Shown piece by piece: positions 33,312 to 43,800 of a stretch of DNA of 64,000 bases (position 1 is its first letter; the number at the start of each line of letters is the position of its first letter). The DNA comes from Blattamonas nauphoetae (Eukaryota > Preaxostyla > Oxymonadida), in assembly GCA_033064195.1 (NCBI GenBank), contig JARBJD010000012.1:496001-560000 (forward strand). Direction: 5' to 3'. The position numbers and the translations under genes are program-made. Under the pieces are notes generated by a model. That model searched no databases. It saw nothing but the letters and a program-made list of their open reading frames with translations, and was not told where the DNA came from.

Positions 33312-34992
33312 TTAAGCGTCTCCTTCCGGCGATGACTCCTCTTCACTCTGGCTGTCACTCTCTTGTTGTTCTGTGTCAGCATCTGCTTCCAAATATTCCT
33401 TTCCGTCCTCTCCCTCTCCCATGATCACTTTTCCTTGTTTGATTTGCAGCTCTGCTTCTTCCTTTCTTTTCCTTTCTTCCTCATTTTTGCTCTTCTCATT
33501 TTCTTCCTCTAACAACTTCCTTTTCGTTTCCTCCTCTTCCTCCTTTTTTCTCTTTTCTTCTTCTTTCTTTGCCTTGCACTGTGCGAGATATTCCGGCGAT
33601 GCTGGAGGAGACAACAGCAACACCATCACACTCACGTTGTCTGTTGTCATCCGGTTCATAGCTTCGGACAGAAGAGCGTCTGCAACCTGAAACAGTGAAG
33701 AGAGAAGAAGAGAGAACATGTTGAGCAGTGTCTGCATGCGAGAGGGCGATGTCGGCTGCTTCTTCATCGCTGAGGACGTCCCACACTCCGTCACATGCAA
33801 TGATGAGGATGGAGGGAGTCGTGAGCTCTCGATCTTGCAGGTGAATCACAGCGTCGTTACTGTTCTGGATGTCCTGCTGAGGAGTGGGCGACGGCTGTGG
33901 CGTTTGTGTAAGGCGTAATGTGGAGACAAATGGTGTGCTAATCACAGCTTCTTTCAATGTGTGATCGCCGAACGACCGAGAAACAGCGAGGACCCCTAAA
34001 CACAGCAAAGGAGGAGAAAAATCGATAAAAAAATGAAGACGGAAAACACACCGCAGACTCTGCCCTGGACGATAAAACAATCTGCAGCCTTTATTCTCGC
34101 GACTTCACGAGGGTCAGTCGGTTTGTGGTCTCTCGACACTCGATAGGACTCGTTGTCTTGTCTGTCCCCGAACGAGAGGGAATATAAAAGAGATGTCGAG
34201 AAGAGGCTGCAAACACAAAAACAGTTCTGGCATCACCGCAATTGGCTGAGATGATGTGAAGTGTCTCATTTTCTGGCTCTCCTGATCGCTCGATGAGAAC
34301 CACACAACCAGTCGATCCTAACGAAAAACATATAAGAATGAAAAATGTTGGAATTGAAACAAAAAGAGTTGAAAAGCGGATGAAATAAGGAGAGTTCGGA
34401 ATACCATCATCAACGATATTTTGATCACTTAGCTCTTGGTCAACTCGAGCAAACACTTCTGTCATAACATCTGGGTAAGATTTTTCATTTCTATTTGGAT
34501 GTTCAAGGAGATAGTCATGGAATGTCTGATTAGAGACAGAAAGTAAATGAAGTTGAGAAAATTCACATAAATGCAAAAATAGACTAATGTAAAGCAAAAA
34601 AGGAGCCAATAAGCTTGATTTGTCCACAAACTTTATGAAAATGTTGTGTCAAATAGTCGACTGTTTCTCTTCCTCCATGACCATCAAACACGGCGCACAA
34701 GGCTAAGTTTTGACCAGGACCAAACGTATCTCGATACACATGTCCATCCTAATGAATCAGAGTTGTTGATAAAGAGGAGAGAAAAAGGTCAAGAAGTATT
34801 TTTGGAAACCTCCATTGTACGTCGAAAACGTGGATTTAAATCTTCAGCAAATCCGAAATCTTTCACAACTCGATTGGGAGACTTGGCAGAGGAGTGCTCT
34901 AGATGTGTCATTGTGGAGAGGACAGAAGGAGAAGAAATTGATGATGGGCTATCAAAGCCTGAGACTTTAAATTCGGTTGCATGGCACGCCAT
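33312..34992 (-). CDS. PP2C-family Ser/Thr protein phosphatase
   Basis: A metal-dependent phosphatase. Seven exons (34992-34810, 34748-34632, 34525-34405, 34317-34215, 34161-34052, 33995-33718, 33686-33312) give 328 residues. The metal and phosphate ligands are all present: RRTMEDGHVY, CAVFDGHGGRETVDYL, ANCGDARTVF, YRVSRDHKPTDPREVARI, GVLAVSRSFGDH, IIACDGVWDVLSDEEAA and TTDNVSVMVLL. Several of these only appear after splicing, which fixes the exon joins. The last 85 residues are a charged tail with long runs of Lys, Glu and Arg, then Ser/Glu; this is not part of the PP2C fold. Introns are 61, 106, 87, 53, 56 and 31 nt. Its start codon overlaps that of the divergent ARM-repeat gene. Confidence 0.92.
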
Positions 34993-36760
34993 CAGGTGCC
35001 ATTCAATCGTTATTCCCAATTTACTTTCGAAGATGAGACACAGATCGAGCTTTCACAACCTATAGACCATATCTCACTAAGATCAAAGCAAAGAGACAGC
35101 ATGTCCGAGTCAAACTCACAAACGCGAAGATTCTTCGATATTGTGGACAATGATATCGTGAAGGACCGTTCTGTTTGTTTTCTTCTCCTTTATATTTTCT
35201 TAGGATCTCCATCCAACTCTCGTCACGATCCTCTCTTCATTGCAGGATCCATCAGATAAGATGGTGATACTCCAAATACAACAATTGAATCGCTTGATTT
35301 TGACACGTTTGCTTTCATTCATTTGACATTGTTTGAAGACAAGGCCTTCATCTCGGAACCGTTCCTGTCGTTGAATGGCATTGATCTTCTCCTTCATCGT
35401 GTCAAGGATTCAGATAACTCGACGCTTATTGTTTGATCTCTGTTCGTCCTTTCTTATCACAGCAAAAAACACTCATCACCATCTCCAACCTCAGCGAATC
35501 GAGTCGTGAAGTCACAAGATATCTCGAATCGAGCGAGATATTCACTCTAATCAGTACCTACATGACTTGGAACGATCCAAATATCACGAAAGAGGTATCT
35601 TTTTTTCTCTGAAGGACCATCTGTCTTCGTTCGCTCAGTGCATCTTCTGCCTCGGAAACCTCGCCGCAGAGTCAACATTCATCAGTCATCTCATCGTTCG
35701 AGACACTAACCTTTTTTCACAACTCTGTACTCTCTTGGTTACTGATGACAGTAGCATCAGTGAACTGTTGTTTCTCTTCTTCAATCTCACCGCACACCCA
35801 GAAGGTTTTGACCCATTTTTGCCGCTTCTTCCGTCTCTTCTTGGTCTCTTCGATAAATTCTGCACAGAGGAGTGGATGGATACGATCAAAACCTTCCCCA
35901 GCACACACGGCACAAACCCTCTCGCTGACTGCCTCATCACAATGACGAGGATCCTCCGATCCTCTCCGACACAGTTGCCATCTCTCGACAGTGAGACTGT
36001 CGCAAAGAATCTCAGACTGGTGATCACAGGCTCGTACCCGACCTCGATGGTCTTGAACGCGATCAAGCTCCACTTCACAGTGCTGTTCTGCTGTTCTGCT
36101 GATCGAGAGTCTCAAACATCGCAGATGTACCTGACTTGTGGGGCTCACCTTCTGAGACCTGTCATCTTCCACTTCCAGCAAAGCATCGCTCGGATCACAA
36201 CGTTTCTCAGCGGCGACGAGGAGTACACAGAGAGGATGTTCAAGGAGCACATGGAGCTTGTCGCCACGGCCTTCCAATTCTTTGACGAAGTCTGTGCTGA
36301 CGAGTCGTCTCGGCTGGAACTGATCACGCAGCAGGTAATTCCGACGTTTGAGAGTTTCATGAGCACTGCCAACGCGAAGTGCCTCACCTCGTTTTACATC
36401 TTCCTCGAAAGCATGGGAGGCACTGACCCCAACACCGCAGTCGAAATTGCTCGCCAGGCCAACATCCCATCCATCCTCAAACAATTCCTGACGATCGACC
36501 TTCCCGACCTCTCTGTGTCGCGCATTCTGATGCTCTTCCAGAGCTTCTCGTTCGCAATCCTCGCCTCTACGCACATCGAACCAGACGCCCCAACTTCAAT
36601 CTCCTCCAAATTCCATCAGGACATCACCGAGAGCGATTTTGTTGGGGAACTGGAGCGGCTACAGCCACGAGTTAAGAGAAACACTGCTCAGATCATCGGC
36701 ATCGTCCTCGGGCAGCTTCAGGCGTGGGACGAGACGATGAGAACAATTAGCGTCAAGTGA
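34981..36760 (+). CDS. Importin-alpha-like ARM-repeat protein
   Basis: Five exons (34981-35157, 35204-35306, 35339-35430, 35463-35594, 35639-36760) give 541 residues. The body is a chain of ARM-type helical repeats: LVTILSSLQDPSDKMVILQI, IDLLLHRVKDSDNSTLIQKT, LITISNLSESSREVTRYLES, ITKECIFCLGNLAAESTF and others. A basic N-terminal stretch (LRSKQRDSMSESNSQTRRF) could act as an importin-beta-binding segment. It is much more diverged than the importin alpha at 23.6-25.5 kb and lacks clear WxxxN signatures, so cargo binding is uncertain. Introns are 46, 32, 32 and 44 nt. The start may be 34981 or an internal Met at 35101. The first choice makes it overlap the divergent PP2C gene by 12 bp. Confidence 0.75.
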
Positions 36761-36935
36761 ATCTTCCAGAATTGATTGGGAAAAGAATGTGATGATGCAT
36801 TTGATAAAAAATCTGGACGTTTCAGTTTCCAATGCTAAGGAAGAAATGAGGACAGGCCACCACATTAACATTCCTTCGTCCTTGCTGAAACAACTTAAAT
36901 TGTTATCACTGATGCCCATTTCACCATTCATATAA

Positions 36936-38696
36936 ATGCGATCGACAAACAATCCATCTGAAGATGATTTAGTCCATCTATCAGAGATTCTGGATCACTC
37001 CCACCCACAAGAGAAATCGATGAATGACAAGCACGAGCAGCAACAAACAAAAACATCTGCCAACTTCAGACATCTGAATACTGATACTCTACGTGCTGAA
37101 AATTGTCTTAATGACGATGTTTTACCTGAAGAGGAGAGAAGACAGCTCGAAATTTATGCTCAACAAAATTGGGATAAATTCTATAATGTTTCATCTTTCC
37201 TGCTACTCATGCATCTCAGATCAACAAATCAAACTTTTTCAAGGATAGACATTGGTTGACCCGTGAATTTCCTCAACTACTCTCGGGAAGTGAGTCAGAG
37301 CGAAAATGCCTGATGGAGATTGGTTGTGGGACAGGAAGTACGTATGCAACAGATTTTTCTCACATCACCCATTGCATGTATGAACTTTAGGATATATCCT
37401 TTGGTAAAATCCAATCCTTTCTTGTTCTGTCACGCATTCGACTTTTCCAAGCATGCAGTCACACTTGTCCATGTATTGTCTCTGATTCATCTCATTATTG
37501 CCTTCTACTTGCGTCTAGACACACAAACGGTATCGACCTGATCGAGTTAACGGTTTCGTGTGGGACATTTCAAAAGCCCCAATTCCTCTCTCGATGGGAG
37601 TCAAGCCCGAGTCTGTGGATCTCATCACAAGCATCTTTGTCCTCTCTGCTCTTGCCCCAGAGAACCTCCTCCCATCTGCCATCCGCCTCAACCACGTTCT
37701 GAAGATGGGAGGGCAGGTCCTCTTCCGCGACTATGCAGCTGGCGACCACGCCCAACTCCGTTTTGGGACACAGCACAAACTCGGGGACAACTACCACAAA
37801 AGAAGTGACGGGACCCTCTCGAAGTTCTTCACCGAGGAGGAGCTGGAGGGGATCTTTCGAGAGGCGGGGTTTGAGTGTTCGGACATGAAGCGGAGTGAGA
37901 AGCTGATTGAGAACAGAGCGTCCGGTGTTTCGATGGATCGAAGCTGGCTCCAGGCTGTTTTCACGTTTGCTTCTTCTTGCTTCATTCTCTCAGAAAGAAA
38001 CGGACCGTTCCTCTTCCACAAGAAGAGCAAGAAGCACTCGTGATGGATCAGGGCAACACCGAACACTCTCCCCACTCCCCCAAAAGTGCAGAAATCCTCA
38101 CCCAGATCCGACTCCTTCAATCACAACAGCCGACGCCAGCAGACATCCAGGCGTCATTTTTGAAGCTTCTTCAAGACGAGCTAAAAACTCAGAGCCAGTG
38201 GGTGTCGCTGTGGCGGATGAGGCAGAAGGGCGGATCAGAGGCAGGCGGACTCGATGTGTTTGAGCGGCGAATGTCGAGGAAGCAGAAGAAGACGGAGCTG
38301 AGCTCTGAGATGAGTGGAGACGAGAAGGAGGAGTTGGAGAGTCGAGTGTTCTTCGATCAGAACGAGCGGCGTCTGTGGATTGGGGCTGGTTTTGCTGCGG
38401 AACAAGTGGAGAAGGAAGTTCTGGAGACAATGCGTGTTGTCTCGGATCAGTCTGACGCTTCTGAAAAACAGGAGAGCACAACTGCAATGAACGACGAGCA
38501 GAGAAGCAAACAGGAGATGGAGATGGCACTGAAAATGAAGAGAGCCTTTCTGAACAGACAGATTGAAAAGAGAAGGGGAAGAGGGGTTGGACGGATGAGA
38601 CGTGATTCTGGAGACAAGCCTTGCCATGAACAGAATGCTTCTGCTTCTCCCGAGCTAGGCTTTCCGTTGGGAGAAGATTCTCCGGCACCACAATGA
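36936..38696 (+). CDS. METTL6: METTL2/6-type tRNA m3C methyltransferase with spliced-on C-terminal extension
   Basis: Methylates C32 of tRNA anticodon loops. Exons 36936-37187, 37220-37341, 37391-37457, 37519-37964 and 37994-38696 give 529 residues. The family core is unmistakable: NFFKDRHWLTREFPQLL, LMEIGCGTGSTIYP (SAM motif I), CHAFDFSKHA, RVNGFVWDISKAP, SVDLITSIFVLSALAPENL, GGQVLFRDYAAGDHAQLRF and FFTEEELEGIF. At 37965-37993 a 29-nt GT-AG intron decides the end. If it is removed, the frame continues into a charged 230-residue tail with no known domain. If it is kept, translation stops at 38043 and the enzyme has a near-normal C-terminus. The tail could instead be a separate gene starting at the ATG 38043-38045. 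Other introns are 32, 49 and 61 nt. Confidence 0.85.
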
Positions 38697-38891
38697 ATTC
38701 AGTGCGGTCAAAATCACAACCAACAACTGAACAGAACGCTCACACAACTTATGGTCACCCGAAGAAACGATAAATCTTCCAACCAGTTCTTTCTCTTGAA
38801 TTATTTCAATTGTTATCTTGCAAAGAATTTCATTTTTGTACGCACATGCCAGGAAATGAGCCTTAATTTTTTTCTTCTCATCCCCAACTCC

Positions 38892-39999
38892 ATGACTTCA
38901 GTTCCTCCAACAATCACCAAGACAAAAAGACTTCATTCCACAAAACTGCGTAAATCTTCGTCATCTCCATCTCCTCCCGGAGACAAATTGTCATGTTCGG
39001 CCAATCATTCATTTTATTACTCTATTTCCATTTTCAAGCATTTGCATCAATAGCTGTAGGACGAAAGAGTGACAAAGATGAAACCAGATCGTCCAAAAGT
39101 ACAAAAAAGGCTCGTCATCCTTCAAGCAATGACTTCCAGAAACGAGTTGAAGCCCGACTGAAAGGAGGAAAGTTCCGGTTCATTAACGAACAGCTTTACA
39201 CTGTTACTGGTGATGCAGCGAAGAAATCTTTCAAGAAAGATCCATCTTTATTCAAAACGGTACGGATTTTCAAGTTGATCATTTCCATGACAAGTACCAC
39301 GAAGGATACAGGGAACAGGTTGCACAATGGCCATCAAATCCACTGGACATAATTATTGGAGAACTATCAACAAGAAAAAACCTTATCATTGCAGGTTTCT
39401 AACAAATATCACATTCTCATCTCCGCCAACTCACTTTTACAGATATGGGATGTGGTGAAGGACGCCTTGCAGAAAGTTGTCCTGATTGCACTGTTCATTC
39501 CTTTGATCTTTTGCGTCATAAGCCTTTCATTACCGTCGCAAACTTGGCAAAGGTTTATCCTCATTACATGTCCAGATTCACCCTGTCTTCCTCATATTTC
39601 CAGTTACCACTCGAAGATCAATCTGTCCATATCGCTGTTTCATGTCTTTCGCTCATGGGTGTTGATTGGGCGCTCTTCGTTCAGGAGGCCTATCGAATTT
39701 TGAAACCAGGGTATTCCCTTTTGCATTGGGTTGATTTCTCTCATTTTGTCTTCTTTTTTCTCTTCAGTGGTTTGTTTCGTGTCGCTGAAGTGAAGTCTCG
39801 AATCGAAGATCGGCAAGATTTCCTGGATGTTTTTACACGTTGTGGCTTTGTCAATAAGACCTACGATGATCGAAACAAGATGTTTGTGATGTGTTCCTTT
39901 ATTAAGCCAAAATCTGGGGCTGTTATCCCCAAATTGTCGGATGGAGAAGTTTTGGAGCTTTCAGCTACGATGCAGCCTTGCATTTACAAAAAGCGTTAA
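38892..39999 (+). CDS. RRP8: RRP8, 25S/28S rRNA m1A methyltransferase
   Basis: A nucleolar SAM-dependent enzyme that makes m1A in large-subunit rRNA and takes part in processing. Six exons (38892-38994, 39054-39259, 39295-39394, 39443-39552, 39604-39710, 39768-39999) give 285 residues. After a short basic N-terminus come GGKFRFINEQLYTVTGDAA, YHEGYREQVAQWPSNPLDII, IIADMGCGEGRLAE (SAM motif), LPLEDQSVHIAVSCLSLMG, YRILKPGGLFRVAEVKSR and MQPCIYKKR, all aligning with human RRP8. Introns are 59, 35, 48, 51 and 57 nt. The last two are multiples of three with no stops and were recognised only because homology breaks inside them. Start codons further upstream in frame exist but lack conservation. Confidence 0.94.
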
Positions 40000-40169
40000 T
40001 TTTTTTCAACTTCTTATGGACTTTTGTGACGAAACATTTCACTAAAAATGATGAATGAAATCTCAACTCGATTGATCACATTGAAGTGAAAATTCTCGTT
40101 AAGTAAGAAGGAAATGATGAAAGATCCTCAAAGAAAGACAAATAAAGAGAGAATTGCATGAGATAGAAT

Positions 40170-40678
40170 TTAATTGAGACCAGTTTCACTCGATTGAAAG
40201 ACGGGGGAGAGAAAACGATATTTTGGCGATTCAGTCACAAATCTCTTCCTAGTTAGGGTGACGAAAGCAAGAACAATATACAGAATGTCACTTGTAACAC
40301 CAGTGTTTTCGGATGCTTGTGATTTAATCCATTTCTTTAGATCTCTGAGGAAGACATGAACAAATCGTTCCGTTGCAGTCTCTAGAGCGATGATTAGATC
40401 CAGAAAATGCAAGACAGATACTCATAATATTCTTGGATTCTTGTGGTATGATTGAAACTTCTTCATTTTCTCCCATTATCTTAGAGATTATTGCAGGAGC
40501 AAAAGTGCACGTGATGCGAGAAGAATTATCATCATGGAGAAGATCACCCGTGTTTAGTTCAGAGCTTGTGCTCTCTTGGCGTTTTTGTTTCTTTGGAAGA
40601 GATGTCTGTTCACAATTCAAACGGTGATGGACGATGAAAAAAGCATGTTGAATTATTGAACTATTGAACAAACGGCCA
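40170..40678 (-). CDS. Histone-fold protein of the NC2-alpha/NF-YC/DPB3 type
   Basis: The core PAIISKIMGENEEVSIIPQE...TATERFVHVFLRDLKKW, then SENTGVTSDILYIVLAF, follows the histone-fold pattern of NF-YC, NC2-alpha, POLE4/DPB3 and CHRAC subunits (KIMK.D.EV..I..EA, A.E.F, then the third helix). The 3' exons are clear: 40605-40422 and 40381-40170, with a 40-nt intron. The 5' end is less sure. I prefer a 6-nt first exon (40678-40673, Met-Ala) followed by a 67-nt intron starting GTTTGTTC, because no in-frame ATG precedes the basic region. This gives 133 residues. The partner histone-fold subunit and the complex cannot be told from the sequence. Confidence 0.65.
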
Positions 40679-40881
40679 TTTGAAGGAAGAAATTTCACTG
40701 AATTGTTTGTTTGGTGATGGAAGGAGAGTATCTTTGATCGGAATCAGAATTCCGTGAGGTCAGGAAATTTAGAACGTCCAGATCACATCCTAGATAAACA
40801 TTGAGCATTACGACACACAGGTGACAATTAGTTCGATTTTACGCTTGTCACTTTTGACAATCGAACTTTTACGTCATTTAA

Positions 40882-43800
40882 ATGCCAATTCCTATATCAA
40901 CAATCATCCTAATTGCCGTGAGCGCCATTTTTCTAATCATCATCATTTTTCTCATTGCTTACGCGTGTAAACTTCGCTCACGACTCGGAAGAGTGTTTCC
41001 GAACACGGTTAAAACCCTTGATGACAAGACAACTGACATTGATACACCATCACGTAATATCGAACTCAACAAAGTTACTTCGACTGTTTTTTCTGGTAGT
41101 ACAACAGATACACCCAATTCAACAAGACGAAACTCCGTGCCCAATGCCTCTGGCAGCACTCCTTCAACAGAAAAACTCAGTGATAGTCGGAATTCTCTAT
41201 TTTCCAAAAATGGAAATCTCGATCATCAAAGACAGTCTCATCGCCCGGATTTACCCGGGATAGTTCATCGCCCAACAGCTAGTGACTCTGCAATTGGATA
41301 TACAACCAGTTCACTTCGTACAAGCCGAAATGTCATTGCCATTGGCGAGGATTTCCATCAGAAATCGAACCCATCTCTGAATGCCCCACTTTTTGTTCTT
41401 GAGACGGTGAATCCAAATCCAAGGAGTGCAAGCCAGGCAGCTCTTGCCGCAGTAGCGTCTTCTTCACAACCACCTCTTTCTATAGAACGTATTTTATCAA
41501 CGATTGAATTCAGCCATCTTTTGAGGCCATTTGTCAGGCTTCTTTCAATCGAAGCACAAAATAATTATTGTACATCACCATCTATTTGCGAATCGGAACA
41601 TTTAGATCTTCACCAATTCGTTAGTGAAAAGGACGCCAGCCATTCAAACTCTCGTTTTTCTGCTCATCTCCACCTCTTTCGACTTTGCTTCCGTCATCCG
41701 CGGCTAGAAAGAGCACCATGCACCACCAAAATGAGTGTTACAGGAGCAGTTGATATTAAACTCGCGACCAACATCTTCACCCAACTTGTCTATGCCAATC
41801 CCTCCAATAACGAAGATGAACCACAAACTCTTTCTAGAGAAATATTCGCAAGTCGTTCGTTTCGTCATAGAATTATCACTTCTGCGATGAATATCCTTGA
41901 TTTACCGAAACAGCAGTTCGCACCAGAAATCTTCTCCGCACTCGATCTGATCTGCATCCTTTTCCTACATCCACACTTTCGGTCAGACTGCATCAAGATG
42001 TCTCTGTCCCACAATGTTTTGGCGCGATTACTTTCTCTCTTCTCCGACACTATGATCCTCTTTCTGAACGAGGCCATTGAGGACGCACCAGACAACACAA
42101 TCCCAATCTCGCAGGAGCCTGTCCTCCACCACACCAGTGACGAGCCTCCTCTCCAAGGGAATCAACAAATTGACGACCAGGAAGGGACCGGAAGCCTGGA
42201 CATGAGTCAGAATATGGACAACATGAACCAGGGACCAGTCTGGAACGGGCGCTTCTTCCAGTTTCCTTCCACTGATCCGCCAGGCATGCAGAATCAGAGG
42301 GGGGCAGGAGGACAGGATCTCCCGTTTGATCTCTTCGGACAGTGCACAGAGTCAGTGAGCCTCGATTCAAACGAGGACAGGAACGACTACCAGGAACCGT
42401 TCTCCAGTGTGGAGGACCTGTCGCCGCTCAACCGCTCCATCCTTCCTTCGCTCGACCACACCATTTTTGAAGGTGACATGACTCCCGAGTTCCTCCCGGA
42501 CAACATGGGACAGCTGATGGCCGAGTTTCTGAGCACAAGTCCGTTCTCTGCACCCATCCTCTCCGAACCGCCCCTCTCGATCGGAGAGAACTCTGCTCTC
42601 CCCCTCGACACATTCGCAGTGACGAAGGAGTCGATCTTTTTCTGGAACCAGCTGTGCATGATCTATACCGCTCTGTCGTGCTGTTCTGAGACCATCAACG
42701 AGGAGAATACTATCCTGTTTCAGTCTCCTTCGTCTCTCCTTCAGCGGATGGGTCTGTCACCGTCGATCACGTCCTCGCGTGTGATGGACACGCCAGCAGA
42801 GATGGTTGTTGACTTTGTATCGTCTCACCTGATCCCTAAATTCCATTCTTCACTCACCAGCTTCGCACCGAGGTTAGTCCCATCTGGAAAGATGAGCTTT
42901 CCACTCCCCTTCCTTTCGAAAACAAGTCTTTCTGTTATGACTCGGTACGGCACAGCCTCTCAATTCATCGTCACGCCTCTCCCAATCGTGCGGTGCTCCC
43001 AACCAGATTGTGGGTCGGAGGCCAAACTTCTCTCAACGACGTCGCTGAAGAAAATCATCGGCATTGTCCAGTTTATAACCACGTCCATTCAGAGTCTGCT
43101 GAACAGACAAACTCGCACCTCGCTAATCGAACAAGCATTCCAAACATCAGCCCAGCCATTCACGAAGGAGGATGGGAGTGAGAAGACGGCCAAGGCAATC
43201 AACACTCTCAAAAACCTTGATAGCTCGCTGCTCCGAATCCACATCGAGGCAATGGCAGCCATCGTCCAGCAGACTCTCCCGCGGGTTGCGAAGGCTCTCC
43301 ATTCGTCGTACTCCACCATCGCCGAGACACAGTCCAACATCGACCAAGCGCGCTTTGTGCTGTCGTTTCTGTCGCCACACAATTTTGATGTCACTGATGT
43401 TCTGCTGTCCAACATCAGAACACAGCCGACACACCACAAGCGGAAAAGTCTCAACGCGGTCAAAACGTCTTCACCGCACAACTCGTTCATCTTTCGAGGG
43501 AGGCAGGAATATCAGCCATCAGAATCGTTCCACCAGCACACCCCCTCCCACACGCCCAACGCGACCCTCATTCTTACCCAGCCTGGAAGCATCCCGAACC
43601 AAGCACGGCCGATCGTTGTGTCAAGACAGTCGTCGTTTGCTCCCACTCCCGGTGAGAGATCGCCGTCGAGTTCGATCAACAAGGGGAACCCCATCTCGTC
43701 GTCGATCATGATTCTCGACGAGCAAAACGCCCCACTCGCAATTGTCGACGATCCCAAAAACAACGTCCATCGATACAACGTCTACATGAGGAACCTCATC

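Noticed and set aside
32449-34992. Broken pseudogenes, because dUTPase and PP2C appear as several short frames
   Set aside because: Each frame change coincides with GT...AG borders in the correct phase, and splicing restores every catalytic motif.
35595-35614. 20-nt intron in the ARM-repeat gene
   Set aside because: The 44-nt version ending in CTCAG at 35638 has normal length and gives a cleaner ARM repeat without an eight-residue insertion.
39260-39274. 15-nt intron in RRP8 (GTACGGATTTTCAAG)
   Set aside because: It gives the wrong frame downstream; the 35-nt intron ending at 39294 restores the conserved YHEGYREQV block.
40606-40622. 17-nt intron giving a start at 40645 in the histone-fold gene
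   Set aside because: Far below other intron sizes; the 67-nt intron with a GTTTGT donor and a Met-Ala first exon fits local habits better.
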